From NCBI RefSeq assembly GCF_900111345.1, contig NZ_FOGY01000008.1, positions 186,001 to 250,000 on the forward strand: 64,000 bases of DNA, read 5' to 3'. The notes beneath the pieces are model-generated. The model saw only the letters and a list, made by a program, of their open reading frames with translations. It was not told where the DNA came from and searched no databases. Numbering within the stretch: the first letter of the stretch is position 1; every line of letters begins with the position of its first letter. The translations under genes were made by a program, and so were the position numbers. Source of the stretch: Psychrobacillus sp. OK032. Its GTDB lineage: Bacteria; Bacillota; Bacilli; Bacillales_A; Planococcaceae. Below are positions 35,582 through 47,038 of this stretch, piece by piece.

Positions 35582-37234
35582 TCAGAGAGCAGCCCCGCTT
35601 TCATTTGTAGTAGCTTCCATTAATAATGCATCTAATTGTTTTTGAAAAGAAGTCATTTCTTGTTCGCTATAGTGCAATAATTGAGCCATCACGTCCAATA
35701 TACCCTCTTTATACTTTTTATATTGATCGATTTTAAAATAAAGCATACCTGTTCTTCTTACTAAGAAGTCAGCAGGATTATAAGCCATCTCTTCATGAAC
35801 CGCATAATAGACTTGTGCAAGTAGGCTTAACGGAAGATCAGATGGCATGGTAGAAAGTATATGGGCATAGTGAAATACTTGATCGACATTTGCTCCATAA
35901 AATTTTGCTAAGCTTATTCCTTCTGCCGTTGTTAAGCCGTAAGAAGGGGCTACTTGCGCTTTTGTCGCGATGAAAGCTTCGAATTGGTCCGCCCCTCCTA
36001 TATCACCACCCGATAAAACTATATGCTTCGTGACACAAGGAGCATATTGTTCATCCCCCAATTCTTTGGAAATGGCGTTCACAACTGTTTCCGCCATTTT
36101 ACGATAACCTGTTAATTTTCCACCAGCTATTGTATATAATCCAGCCTCTGACTTCCAGATTTCATCTTTTCGCGAAATTTCGGAAGGATTTTTGCCACCC
36201 TCAAAAATAAGTGGACGGACGCCAGCCCAAGTCGATTCGACGTGTTTTTTCGAGACATTTACAAATGGGAACATATGATGAATAGCATTTACTAAATAGT
36301 CCACATCCTCTTGTGTTGCAACTGGACGTTCGATATTACCCTCGAAAAAAGTGTCCGTTGTACCAACATATGTTTTTCCATCACGTGGAATGGCAAAGAT
36401 CATTCGTTTATCCGGTGCATCAAAATAAATAGATTGTCTAAGTGGAAAAACAGATTGATCCATGACAATATGGACACCTTTCGTTAACTTTAACTTTTTC
36501 TTATTATCAATAACGTCCAGTGCTCGAACTGTGTCTACCCAAGGACCTGTTGCATTGACTACTTTTTTCGCATGGATATTAATACGTTTATTTTTTACCA
36601 TATCAACTATTTCTGCACCAACGATTTTGTTTTGTTCGTTATAGATAAACGATTTTGCTTTCGCATAGTTTAGACAAACCGCACCTTTTTCCATCGCTTT
36701 TTTCAGTACTTCAATTGTCAGTCTCGCATCGTCTGTTCGATATTCAACGTAATAGCCAGCACCTAGTAAATCCTTACTTTTAAGGAGCGGTTCTTTTTCT
36801 AACGTTTGTTCCGGAGTTAACATATGACGCCGTTCTTCTTTTCTTACGCCAGCGAGAAAATCATATACTTTCAACCCCGCAGATGTGCTAAGTGGTCCAA
36901 ATGTTCCTTTTTTATGAAACGGAAGCAGCATCCATTCTGGCTCTGTTACATGGACTGCGTTTTGATAGACAATTTCTCTTTCTTTCCCGACTTCCGCTAC
37001 TACTTTCACGTCCAATTGTTTTAAATAGCGAAGTCCACCGTGCACTAGTTTTGTCGATCTACTGGAAGTTCCTGCTGCAAAATCCTGCATTTCGACTAAC
37101 GCGACCGACATTCCGCGAGTCACTGCATCTAATGCAATACCCGCCCCAGTAATGCCTCCGCCGATGACTAATACGTCGAACTCGTAAAAATTTAATGTGT
37201 GCAAAATTTGTTCTCGTTCCACAGAAGATTTCAC
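35582..37234 (-). CDS. glpD: aerobic glycerol-3-phosphate dehydrogenase
   Basis: Membrane-associated FAD enzyme oxidising glycerol-3-phosphate to dihydroxyacetone phosphate with quinone. 550 residues: FDVLVIGGGITGAGIALDA (FAD-binding), SSRSTKLVHGGLRYL, NATGPWVDTVR, GVHIVMDQ, YVGTTDTFFEGN, AGGKLTGYRKMAE, and the C-terminal DAO_C domain. GlpK stops one base upstream. Confidence 0.97.
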   Translation of the reverse strand: MKSSVEREQILHTLNFYEFDVLVIGGGITGAGIALDAVTRGMSVALVEMQDFAAGTSSRSTKLVHGGLRYLKQLDVKVVAEVGKEREIVYQNAVHVTEPEWMLLPFHKKGTFGPLSTSAGLKVYDFLAGVRKEERRHMLTPEQTLEKEPLLKSKDLLGAGYYVEYRTDDARLTIEVLKKAMEKGAVCLNYAKAKSFIYNEQNKIVGAEIVDMVKNKRINIHAKKVVNATGPWVDTVRALDVIDNKKKLKLTKGVHIVMDQSVFPLRQSIYFDAPDKRMIFAIPRDGKTYVGTTDTFFEGNIERPVATQEDVDYLVNAIHHMFPFVNVSKKHVESTWAGVRPLIFEGGKNPSEISRKDEIWKSEAGLYTIAGGKLTGYRKMAETVVNAISKELGDEQYAPCVTKHIVLSGGDIGGADQFEAFIATKAQVAPSYGLTTAEGISLAKFYGANVDQVFHYAHILSTMPSDLPLSLLAQVYYAVHEEMAYNPADFLVRRTGMLYFKIDQYKKYKEGILDVMAQLLHYSEQEMTSFQKQLDALLMEATTNESGAAL

Positions 37235-40566
<3,332 letters not shown>

Positions 40567-40631
40567 TTTCTTCACCTACCTTTTTATTAGATTAGAAAGT
40601 ATATACTTTGTACTCAGTATCGATCTAGCTC

Positions 40632-40876
40632 CAGCGCCTTGCTCCTGCGCACAGCTCGTCGCAGAAGAACGTTGCTCCTGCGCACAGCTCGTCGCAGAAG
40701 AACGTTGCCCCTCGGGGTCAAATGTGAAAAAGCTGCTCCTGCGCAAGCTCGTCGCAAACAAAATCGCTTGTGGTGGCTGAGGAGCTGCCTCCTGGGCCCG
40801 CACGATGCGGGTCATGCAGTCGTTGCGACACGATGTCGCGAACTTAGACTGTAATCCTTTAACATAGGCGCTTGCG
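40632..40876. repeat. composite GC-rich intergenic element between mutS and mutL
   Basis: Bounded by AGCGCCT (40632) and its complement AGGCGCT (40866), the latter followed by TGCGCTTTTC. Inside: two perfect 33-base direct repeats, 40639-40671 and 40672-40704, beginning TTGCTCCTGCGCACAGCTCG; a third partial copy near 40732; and the two-hairpin unit M3. The inferred fold is one long branched hairpin. Translated frames across it are low-complexity and judged non-coding. Confidence 0.75.
40797..40852. repeat. two-hairpin intergenic element, copy M3
   Basis: Hairpin a: CCCGC-ACGAT-GCGGG, then TCA. Hairpin b: outer GCAGTC with GACTGT, inner TTGCGACA with TGTCGCGA, followed by CTTAG. Same architecture and spacing as M1 and M2, 7.8 kb away. 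Confidence 0.75.
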
Positions 40877-40882
40877 CTTTTC

Positions 40883-43444
40883 TTAGTCTAATTCACTTTG
40901 TAGCTCATATAGTATTTGTAATGCAGCTAGTGGCGTTGTTCCGGAAATATTAATCTTTTTCAGCTTTTTCATTACTTTATCCGCCGCGGGATGCTCTACT
41001 GGTTTGGTTGGTTTTGGTGGTTGTTCATCAAAGAACGATAATTGTCGTTCTTGAATGGCTTGCGCATCTGTTGGCTCTTTTTTCTCTTGCTGTTCGAAAG
41101 TGTCCAGTATTTCTCGTGCACGTTCAATAATTTCTTCTGGTAATTGAGCTAGTTCTGCTACATGGATTCCATAGCTTTTATCTGCCGGACCGTTTTTTAA
41201 TTTGTGCAGAAACACGACTTTCCCATCTTTTTCAGTTGCTGCAACATGCACATTACGAAGTTTCGCTAACGTTTTTTCTAGATCGGTTAACTCATGATAG
41301 TGTGTGGAAAATAGCGTATTCGCCCCAATATGATCATGAATATATTCCATCATTGCTTGCGCTAGGCTCATCCCGTCGTATGTCGAAGTTCCGCGTCCAA
41401 TTTCATCAAAAAGGAGGAGACTTTTACTTGTTGCATTCATAATGGCATGCTGTGATTCCATCATTTCTATCATAAATGTACTTTGTCCACCAGCTAAATC
41501 ATCTGCCGCTCCGATACGCGTAAATATTTTATCGACAATCGGTAACTCTGCAGATTCCGCCGGTACGTAACAGCCGATTTGCGCCATAATAACAGTAATG
41601 GCAACTTGACGCATAAACGTACTTTTACCGGACATATTAGGCCCAGTGATCAGTAACATATTTTCTTCTTCCGTTAATTGACAATCATTCGGCACGTATA
41701 ATTGATTGTTCATCATTTTCTCTACGACCGGATGCCTTCCTTCTTTAATAATCATCGCATTCGAATCGTGAAATGTAGGTTTTGTTAGACGGTACTTTTC
41801 AGCTACTTGTGCAAAAGAAATATAAACATCTAACTCACTAATTTGTTTAGCAAGTTGCTGTACGCGAGGAATATATGCTTTAATCTCTTCCCTTAATTGC
41901 GTAAATAAATTATATTCTAGTACTAAACTTTCTTCTTCAGCAGAAAGAATAAGTGATTCTTTTTCTTTCAACTCATCCGTAATATAGCGTTCTGCATTTG
42001 CAAGCGTTTGTTTGCGTACATATCTTCCTTCATCCGCTAGATGAATATTCGATTTTGTCAGCTCAATATAATAGCCAAATATTCGGTTGTATCCTATTTT
42101 TAAATTTTTAGCGCCAGTTAGTTCTCGCTCTTTTTGTTCTAATTCCGCAATCCATCTTTTACCATTAACAGAAGCATCTCTAAGCTGATCTAGTCGTTCG
42201 TTATAACCATCTTTTAGGACGCCGCCATCTTTCACAGAAATAGGCGGGTTTTCATGAATCGCTTCTTCTAACTTACTCCAAATATCTTGGCAATCCTCTA
42301 TTGCTTGCCCTAGATCGTTTAATGCTTTTTTATCTGCATGCATTAATTGCTCTTTAATAGAAGGAATTTTAGATAAGGATTGTCTAAGTTGGGCGAGATC
42401 CCTTCCTCCTGCACTTCCGAACCCGATTCTTCCAACTAATCGTTCCAAGTCATATACTTCTTTAAATGCTTCTTTTATTTCTTCTCGTAACATAAAATCT
42501 TCTAGAAAGCTTGTGACGATTGCTAGTCGACTTTCAATCGCACGCTTGTCCGCAAGTGGTTGATGGATCCATTGTTTTAGCTTACGTCCCCCCATTGCCG
42601 TAACAGTTTCGTCCAGTAACCATAATAAAGTTCCTTTTTGATCTGCATTTCGAATAGAAGAAATAAGCTCTAAATTTCGTTTGGAATGATAGTCGATTGC
42701 TAAAAAGGAGTCTCTACGCAAAAAGGTAAATGGTTGGATATGTAACAGGGAGCGCATTTGTGTTTTTTGAATGTACTGTAGTAATCGTTTAACTGTTCGA
42801 TGTGTTTCCTGCGGATGATCGGGTACGTATTTATCAATCGCTTGTTCATTGGCTTCATCTTTTTCGATTGAAAGAGTAAAGTCATGGATTGCCGATAAAT
42901 CGTTGATCAATACATACATTTGTTCACTCACGATCAATTCTTTTGCTTGAATCGCTAATATTTCCTGTACGACTTCTTTTTCATCGCCGTGAAGAATTGT
43001 TGTAAATCCGTCGCCTGTCGAGACATCTAAATAGGAAAAAGCTACTTCTTTTGGAGAAACCACATCCGCTGAAGCAATAAAATAATTCGTTTTATGCTGC
43101 ATTCCTTTTCCTTCAATAATTGTCCCAGGCGTGATTAATCGTACTACTTCTCTTTTTACTACACCTTTTGCATGTTTTGGATCTTCAACTTGCTCACAAA
43201 TAGCAACCTTGTATCCTTTACTAATAAGCGTTTCGATATAGCTTTGTGCAGAATGATGGGGCACGCCGCACATCGGAATGCCATCTTTTCTGCTAGTTAG
43301 CGTAATTTCTAAAATAGCCGCCGCTTTGACCGCATCCTCATTAAATAGTTCGTAAAAGTCGCCTAATCGGAAAAATAAAAAAACATCTATATATTCATCT
43401 TTTATTTTTATATATTGTTGCATCATAGGTGTATGTGTTGTCAT
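40883..43444 (-). CDS. mutS: DNA mismatch recognition ATPase MutS
   Basis: Recognises mismatches. 853 residues from ATG 43444, chosen for its GAAGGGCAACTT site; the open frame extends 17 codons further without a site. N-terminal clamp MMQQYIKIKDEY...FFRLGDFYELF (mismatch-contacting Phe in FYE-type motif), clamp/lever KNLKIGYNRIFGYYIELTKS, ATPase LLITGPNMSGKSTFMRQ, FMIEMMES, LLLFDEIGRGTSTYDGMSLA, STHYHELT. Followed by mutL after the GC-rich element. Confidence 0.98.
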   Translation of the reverse strand: MTTHTPMMQQYIKIKDEYIDVFLFFRLGDFYELFNEDAVKAAAILEITLTSRKDGIPMCGVPHHSAQSYIETLISKGYKVAICEQVEDPKHAKGVVKREVVRLITPGTIIEGKGMQHKTNYFIASADVVSPKEVAFSYLDVSTGDGFTTILHGDEKEVVQEILAIQAKELIVSEQMYVLINDLSAIHDFTLSIEKDEANEQAIDKYVPDHPQETHRTVKRLLQYIQKTQMRSLLHIQPFTFLRRDSFLAIDYHSKRNLELISSIRNADQKGTLLWLLDETVTAMGGRKLKQWIHQPLADKRAIESRLAIVTSFLEDFMLREEIKEAFKEVYDLERLVGRIGFGSAGGRDLAQLRQSLSKIPSIKEQLMHADKKALNDLGQAIEDCQDIWSKLEEAIHENPPISVKDGGVLKDGYNERLDQLRDASVNGKRWIAELEQKERELTGAKNLKIGYNRIFGYYIELTKSNIHLADEGRYVRKQTLANAERYITDELKEKESLILSAEEESLVLEYNLFTQLREEIKAYIPRVQQLAKQISELDVYISFAQVAEKYRLTKPTFHDSNAMIIKEGRHPVVEKMMNNQLYVPNDCQLTEEENMLLITGPNMSGKSTFMRQVAITVIMAQIGCYVPAESAELPIVDKIFTRIGAADDLAGGQSTFMIEMMESQHAIMNATSKSLLLFDEIGRGTSTYDGMSLAQAMMEYIHDHIGANTLFSTHYHELTDLEKTLAKLRNVHVAATEKDGKVVFLHKLKNGPADKSYGIHVAELAQLPEEIIERAREILDTFEQQEKKEPTDAQAIQERQLSFFDEQPPKPTKPVEHPAADKVMKKLKKINISGTTPLAALQILYELQSELD

Positions 43445-43640
43445 AAGTTGCCCTTCTCTCTTCAAAAAACTTTCTATTTTATTATAACAAATCAATGGAG
43501 AGAACGCTTATGTTAATGAAACTTGCCGTGAGCGAAGAATCGAGTGGCACACTTTTAATACCGGAAAGCAAATAAAAAACTACCATTATAAACCGATCGT
43601 TCACTCAAATAGAAAATTGCGCATTAAAGAGCACTACTAA

Positions 43641-43782
43641 GTTACCGCAGGATTTCCGCTCCAGGCGGACGCTTTCCGCGGGCATGGCTTCAATCTCCTC
43701 GTCGCTATGCTCCTGCGGGGCTTTCAGCTCACGCTATTCCCGCTGGAGTCGCCGCCTTCCACTTCAACCAATGGGAATTTCT
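43641..43782. repeat. GC-rich intergenic repeat, inverted copy (2 of 3)
   Basis: ACCGCAGGATTTCCGCTCC, GGCGGACGCTTTCCGCGGG, CTCCTGCGGGGC, GGAGTCGCCGCCTTCC and ACTTCAACCAATGGGAATTT: the reverse complement of the copy at 44153, with a different middle. The two copies face each other across 370 bases. Confidence 0.75.
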
Positions 43783-43988
43783 TACTAATTTAGTGTATGC
43801 AGTTATCATAGATTTAAATTTATCCGATCCACTACGCAATATTTATTATACCGAGTTAGAAAATGCTGTCTTCAAATAAGTGGAGCATTCACTGGGATAA
43901 ATATAGTTTCATTCAACCATTTTTTTGGAATAAAACCTCATATTCATTACCGTCTCAATTTAAGTAAATTTGTTATATTAAAGAATTG

Positions 43989-44076
43989 GTTGCTTACACA
44001 GCAATTTAGTTACTCTCGTGCTAATATAGTTGCTTTCCAAATAGAATTAATTGCCTTCAATGACCGGTTTGTTACC
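43989..44076. repeat. 20-21-bp degenerate tandem array
   Basis: GTTGCT-like blocks at 43989, 44009, 44029, 44050 and 44071 (spacing 20, 20, 21, 21). Different consensus from the array at 31136 but the same period and also about 70 bases from a GC-rich repeat. Confidence 0.45.
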
Positions 44077-44152
44077 CTAAGCCATTTTTTGAGGTTCACA
44101 CATTTGAAAAACTACATAATATTTAGTTTTTAGCGAGTCGGTACTGATAAGT

Positions 44153-44306
44153 AAGCAATTTCCTTTGATTGGAGCGTAAGGGCGGCGACTCCTGCGGGAT
44201 GAGTGAGACAGATGAGACATCACAACGTACGCGTAGCGGCGGTGATGGCTCATCGCTCACCCCGCGGAAAGCGTCCGCCCTGCAGCGAAAATCCTAGCGG
44301 TCACTT
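44153..44306. repeat. GC-rich intergenic repeat, full copy (3 of 3)
   Basis: Ends AGCAATTTCCTTTGATTGGA and GCAGCGAAAATCCTAGCGG; internal GGCGGCGACTCCTGCGGG pairs with CCCGCGGAAAGCGTCCGCCC, and TGAGCCATC-type arms around GATGAGACATCACAACG form a second stem. Long imperfect hairpin. Confidence 0.75.
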
Positions 44307-44424
44307 CTTGTTGTACACTTTTACTAAATTACGTTTATACTAAAGTTGTTTGATTTAAATTTTACACACAGTAATTTTTATAATTTCCTAGAACAAAAAA
44401 AAGCCGGAAATACTGTCCGGCTTG

Positions 44425-44973
44425 TTAAAGTGATGAAGAATGATCAGATTCGTTAGACGAACTAGATGAACCAGAAGAGTCTGATGAACTAGAAGAGCTT
44501 TCCTCAATTGCCCATTCTTCTTCAAATTCTTGATCTAGTACTTGGATGCAAATCGTCGTTTCTCCCACTACTTCTGCAAGTAGCTCGCGTTCTACTGTAA
44601 CTTGGAACTTGGTACCTTTTTCAATAATAATAGCTTCTGTACAATTTGGTTGTTGAAGGACACGTACATGCACTTCTTCACCTTTTGAATCTTTGTCACG
44701 AAAATGTAATTTAATGCGATCTTTATAATGAATTGTCTCTGTAAAAACAGAAGTTTTTGAATGATCATGATGCGCATACCAAACATTTATGTCAAATTTC
44801 CCCGTTACTTCTACGTATCTACCCTGTTTTTTCGATTGGCATGAATGATTGATAACCCAGCACCCTAATATGCTAGATGGAGTGTTTGGCGGACAAAGGA
44901 TTTCACTTGATTCCGTTCTTTTTTTTCCTTTAGCTACTACCGCTTTCGTCACAATTTGTCGCATGTGTTTCAT
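44425..44973 (-). CDS. cotE: outer spore coat morphogenetic protein CotE with a serine-rich tail
   Basis: Needed to assemble the outer coat of the endospore. 182 residues from ATG 44973, which follows GGAGGAAAAAC; a start at 44994 lacks a site. Conserved body: QIVTKAVVAKGKK, PSSILGCWVINH, FDINVWYAHHDHSKT, VRVLQQPNCTEA, LLAEVVGETTICIQV. B. subtilis CotE ends in an acidic stretch; here after EEEWAIEE the tail is about 26 residues of Ser with Asp/Glu/His. Upstream of mutS as in other Bacillales. A hairpin overlapping the stop (CCGGAAATACTGTCCGG) is the likely terminator. Confidence 0.95.
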   Translation of the reverse strand: MKHMRQIVTKAVVAKGKKRTESSEILCPPNTPSSILGCWVINHSCQSKKQGRYVEVTGKFDINVWYAHHDHSKTSVFTETIHYKDRIKLHFRDKDSKGEEVHVRVLQQPNCTEAIIIEKGTKFQVTVERELLAEVVGETTICIQVLDQEFEEEWAIEESSSSSSDSSGSSSSSNESDHSSSL

Positions 44974-45051
44974 GTTTTTCCTCCTTGTATTCAAGTCATA
45001 ACATCATATGCGCTTTATGCCCAATCGGTTCATCCCGTTTAGGATAATTCA

Positions 45052-45080
45052 TTGACCTTTTAATAGAATCAGCATACAAT
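45052..45080 (+). promoter_or_regulatory. sigma-A type promoter of nagB
   Basis: TTGACC (45052-45057), 17-base spacer, TACAAT (45075-45080); 33 bases before the nagB start. Confidence 0.75.
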
Positions 45081-45113
45081 TAAAGGATAATATAGGATGA
45101 GTGAGGTTAGAAA

Positions 45114-45812
45114 ATGGCGTTTTTTGAAGTAATTCACGTAGCCAATCAACAAGAGGCTGCTACAATCGTGCAAGATAAGCTCGAAAAAGATCTAAAAGCA
45201 AACACTTTGAACGTATTAGGCTTAGCAACTGGTAGCACGATGATCCCTATTTATAAAAAACTCGTGGAATCATCTTTAGACTTTTCCGAAGTTACTGCGT
45301 TTAATTTAGATGAATATATAGGTTTAGCACCGACCAATGTCAATAGCTATGCTTATTTTATGCAAGAGCATTTATTTGCTCACAAGCCATTTAAAGAAAC
45401 GAATATTCCAAACGGCAAAGCGCATGATTTAGATGCAGAGTGTGCACGTTATGAAAATCAATTAAACGATCACCCATTAGATATTCAGTTTTTAGGTGTT
45501 GGAGAAAATGGGCATATTGCATTTAATGAGCCAGGTACCTCTTTTGATTCGGTAACGCATGTTGCACAATTGACAGATTCAACACTTGGCGTAAACAGTC
45601 AATATTTTGATGATGAAGAGGAAATTCCTAATACTGCTTTTACGATGGGGATTGCCTCTATTATGAATGCGAAAAAAATCATTTTATTAGCCTTTGGAGA
45701 AAAGAAACGTCCTGCAATTGAAGCTTTACTTGGGGATACAATTACGGAAGAGTGGCCAATTACTGTATTGAAAAACCATCCGCATGTGACGGTTATTACG
45801 GATATTAAATAA
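45114..45812 (+). CDS. nagB: glucosamine-6-phosphate deaminase
   Basis: Converts glucosamine-6-phosphate to fructose-6-phosphate and ammonium. 232 residues: LGLATGSTMIPIYKKLV, VTAFNLDEYIGL (base Asp), DIQFLGVGENGHIAFNEPG (GxxGHIAFNEP with catalytic Asp/His group), AFTMGIASIMNAKKIILLAFG. Short Gram-positive form without the allosteric tail. No nagA beside it. GAGGTTAG ahead of ATG. Confidence 0.96.
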   Translation: MAFFEVIHVANQQEAATIVQDKLEKDLKANTLNVLGLATGSTMIPIYKKLVESSLDFSEVTAFNLDEYIGLAPTNVNSYAYFMQEHLFAHKPFKETNIPNGKAHDLDAECARYENQLNDHPLDIQFLGVGENGHIAFNEPGTSFDSVTHVAQLTDSTLGVNSQYFDDEEEIPNTAFTMGIASIMNAKKIILLAFGEKKRPAIEALLGDTITEEWPITVLKNHPHVTVITDIK

Positions 45813-45816
45813 ACGG

Positions 45817-45850
45817 AAAAGGACTTCCTATATTAGAAGGAAGTCCTTTT
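45817..45850. terminator. strong bidirectional terminator
   Basis: Perfect 13-base stem AAAAGGACTTCCT / AGGAAGTCCTTTT between nagB (plus) and the lipoprotein gene (minus). Confidence 0.9.
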
Positions 45851-45859
45851 ATATTTCCG

Positions 45860-46453
45860 TTATTTAAGAAATTCACTTTTCAATACATACACAACATCAT
45901 AATTCGAAATCTCGCCTAAGCGATTATCCAAATCAGTATAAAATTCAGAAGAAAGCGAGCTCATACCATTACCATTCGATTTACTAATAGTTGCTAAAAC
46001 CACATTACCATTAATCGGAATTTCTTCTAGCGGGTTGCTGCCCCGTGTACTTTGGTTTGTCATTCTCTCAACGTGCGTTCTACTATTTCCCCCACTAGCA
46101 TTATTCGACTTAACACTTATATTAAATTTTACGTTTTCTTCTTCTCCAATATTCTCGAATGTAGAAAAAATAAGCGTTCCATTTTCTTCAATATCCATCG
46201 TTAAATGAATTATTTTTTCTCCCACTAGTTTTCCAAACTCATATTGATCCACCCAAACGGATATTTGTTTGTATTTGCTATCTGCGTGAAAATCGAATAC
46301 AAATGACTGATCACTTGTTGCTGAAAGTAGAAACTTTTCTCTATCCGTCAGCTGGACTTCTGTTAAAGCATTGTTTAATTTTGTTTCATTATTACAAGCC
46401 CCTAAAAATAATAGAAGCAAAACTAAAGAAACACCTATAACTACTTTCTTCAC
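45860..46453 (-). CDS. lipoprotein of unknown function
   Basis: 197 residues, GTG start with GGAGG eight bases before it. Signal MKKVVIGVSLVLLLLFLGAC with lipobox LGAC, mature part mostly beta-type (FVFDFHADSKYKQISVWVDQ, NGTLIFSTFENIGEEENV, VVLATISKSNGNG). The pattern of a charged core answering 'agonist-like' binding domains is common in Bacillus lipoproteins but no family is named. Located behind the ABC-2/nucleotidyltransferase operon, 15 bases after its last gene, so probably co-transcribed. Confidence 0.8.
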   Translation of the reverse strand: MKKVVIGVSLVLLLLFLGACNNETKLNNALTEVQLTDREKFLLSATSDQSFVFDFHADSKYKQISVWVDQYEFGKLVGEKIIHLTMDIEENGTLIFSTFENIGEEENVKFNISVKSNNASGGNSRTHVERMTNQSTRGSNPLEEIPINGNVVLATISKSNGNGMSSLSSEFYTDLDNRLGEISNYDVVYVLKSEFLK

Positions 46454-46468
46454 ATGGTCCGCCTCCTT

Positions 46469-47038
46469 TTAGAAATGAAAAATCTCAAGCATTGTCCAAG
46501 TAGTTTTCCAATTCTTTTTCCGTACTCGTTCTTCATACACTGTCCTTAACTCCTTAGTGGTCAAAAAGCGCGGTGTAGGTCTAACTTGGAGCTGAAGAAC
46601 GTCCGTTATCCCGTGTGGGGCAATTAATAACACTTTGTCTTCATCATTTAATTTTACTCCTAAAGCCGTTACTGTTTCGGGAAAGTTTGCTATCCCTTCT
46701 ACAGCAGATGAATAGGGAGGTAAGTTATTAATCTTATGCATTCTTGCTTGATTTTTTACAGACCAAGGGATATTTGGAAGCCTATTTTTTAAGCGTCCTT
46801 CTAACTTTTTTTCTTCATCCTCATTTATGTTAGTTGGATTGAAATAAATGACATCAATATCTGATAACAAAGTCCTTTCTTCATAAACATGTAGTACATC
46901 CCAGACTTTTGATCGAACAAAACCAGCACAAATCCACCAATCTGGCAGATTTAATACTTTTGCCGCCTTTAATAATTTCATCATCCACTCGTCTTCTTCT
47001 ATCAATCTTATAATATCGTTTTCATTTTTTATGTTCAC
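46469..47038 (-). CDS. nucleotidyltransferase-like protein (NTP_transf_6/DUF925 family)
   Basis: 189 residues. LPDWWICAGFVRSKVWDVLH then LLSDIDVIYFNP gives the G-x..DxD core of the polymerase-beta-like nucleotidyltransferases; QARMHKINNLPPYSSAVEGI, FPETVTALGVKL and APHGITDVLQLQVRPTPRF are the family blocks. Members are uncharacterised. GTG 47038 overlaps the TGA of the permease (GTGA) with AAAGAGGCC upstream, so translation is coupled; an earlier in-frame start lies inside the permease gene. Confidence 0.85.
   Translation of the reverse strand: MNIKNENDIIRLIEEDEWMMKLLKAAKVLNLPDWWICAGFVRSKVWDVLHVYEERTLLSDIDVIYFNPTNINEDEEKKLEGRLKNRLPNIPWSVKNQARMHKINNLPPYSSAVEGIANFPETVTALGVKLNDEDKVLLIAPHGITDVLQLQVRPTPRFLTTKELRTVYEERVRKKNWKTTWTMLEIFHF

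Noticed and set aside
40576-40854. Open frames on both strands across the mutS-mutL gap
   Set aside because: They merely translate the GC-rich repeats (33-base units give SSATSCAQEQR twice); no start site, and both strands are equally open.
43641-44306. Possible CRISPR array because of several repeats in a row
   Set aside because: Repeats are long, inverted and unevenly spaced; there are no uniform 30-base spacers and no cas gene.
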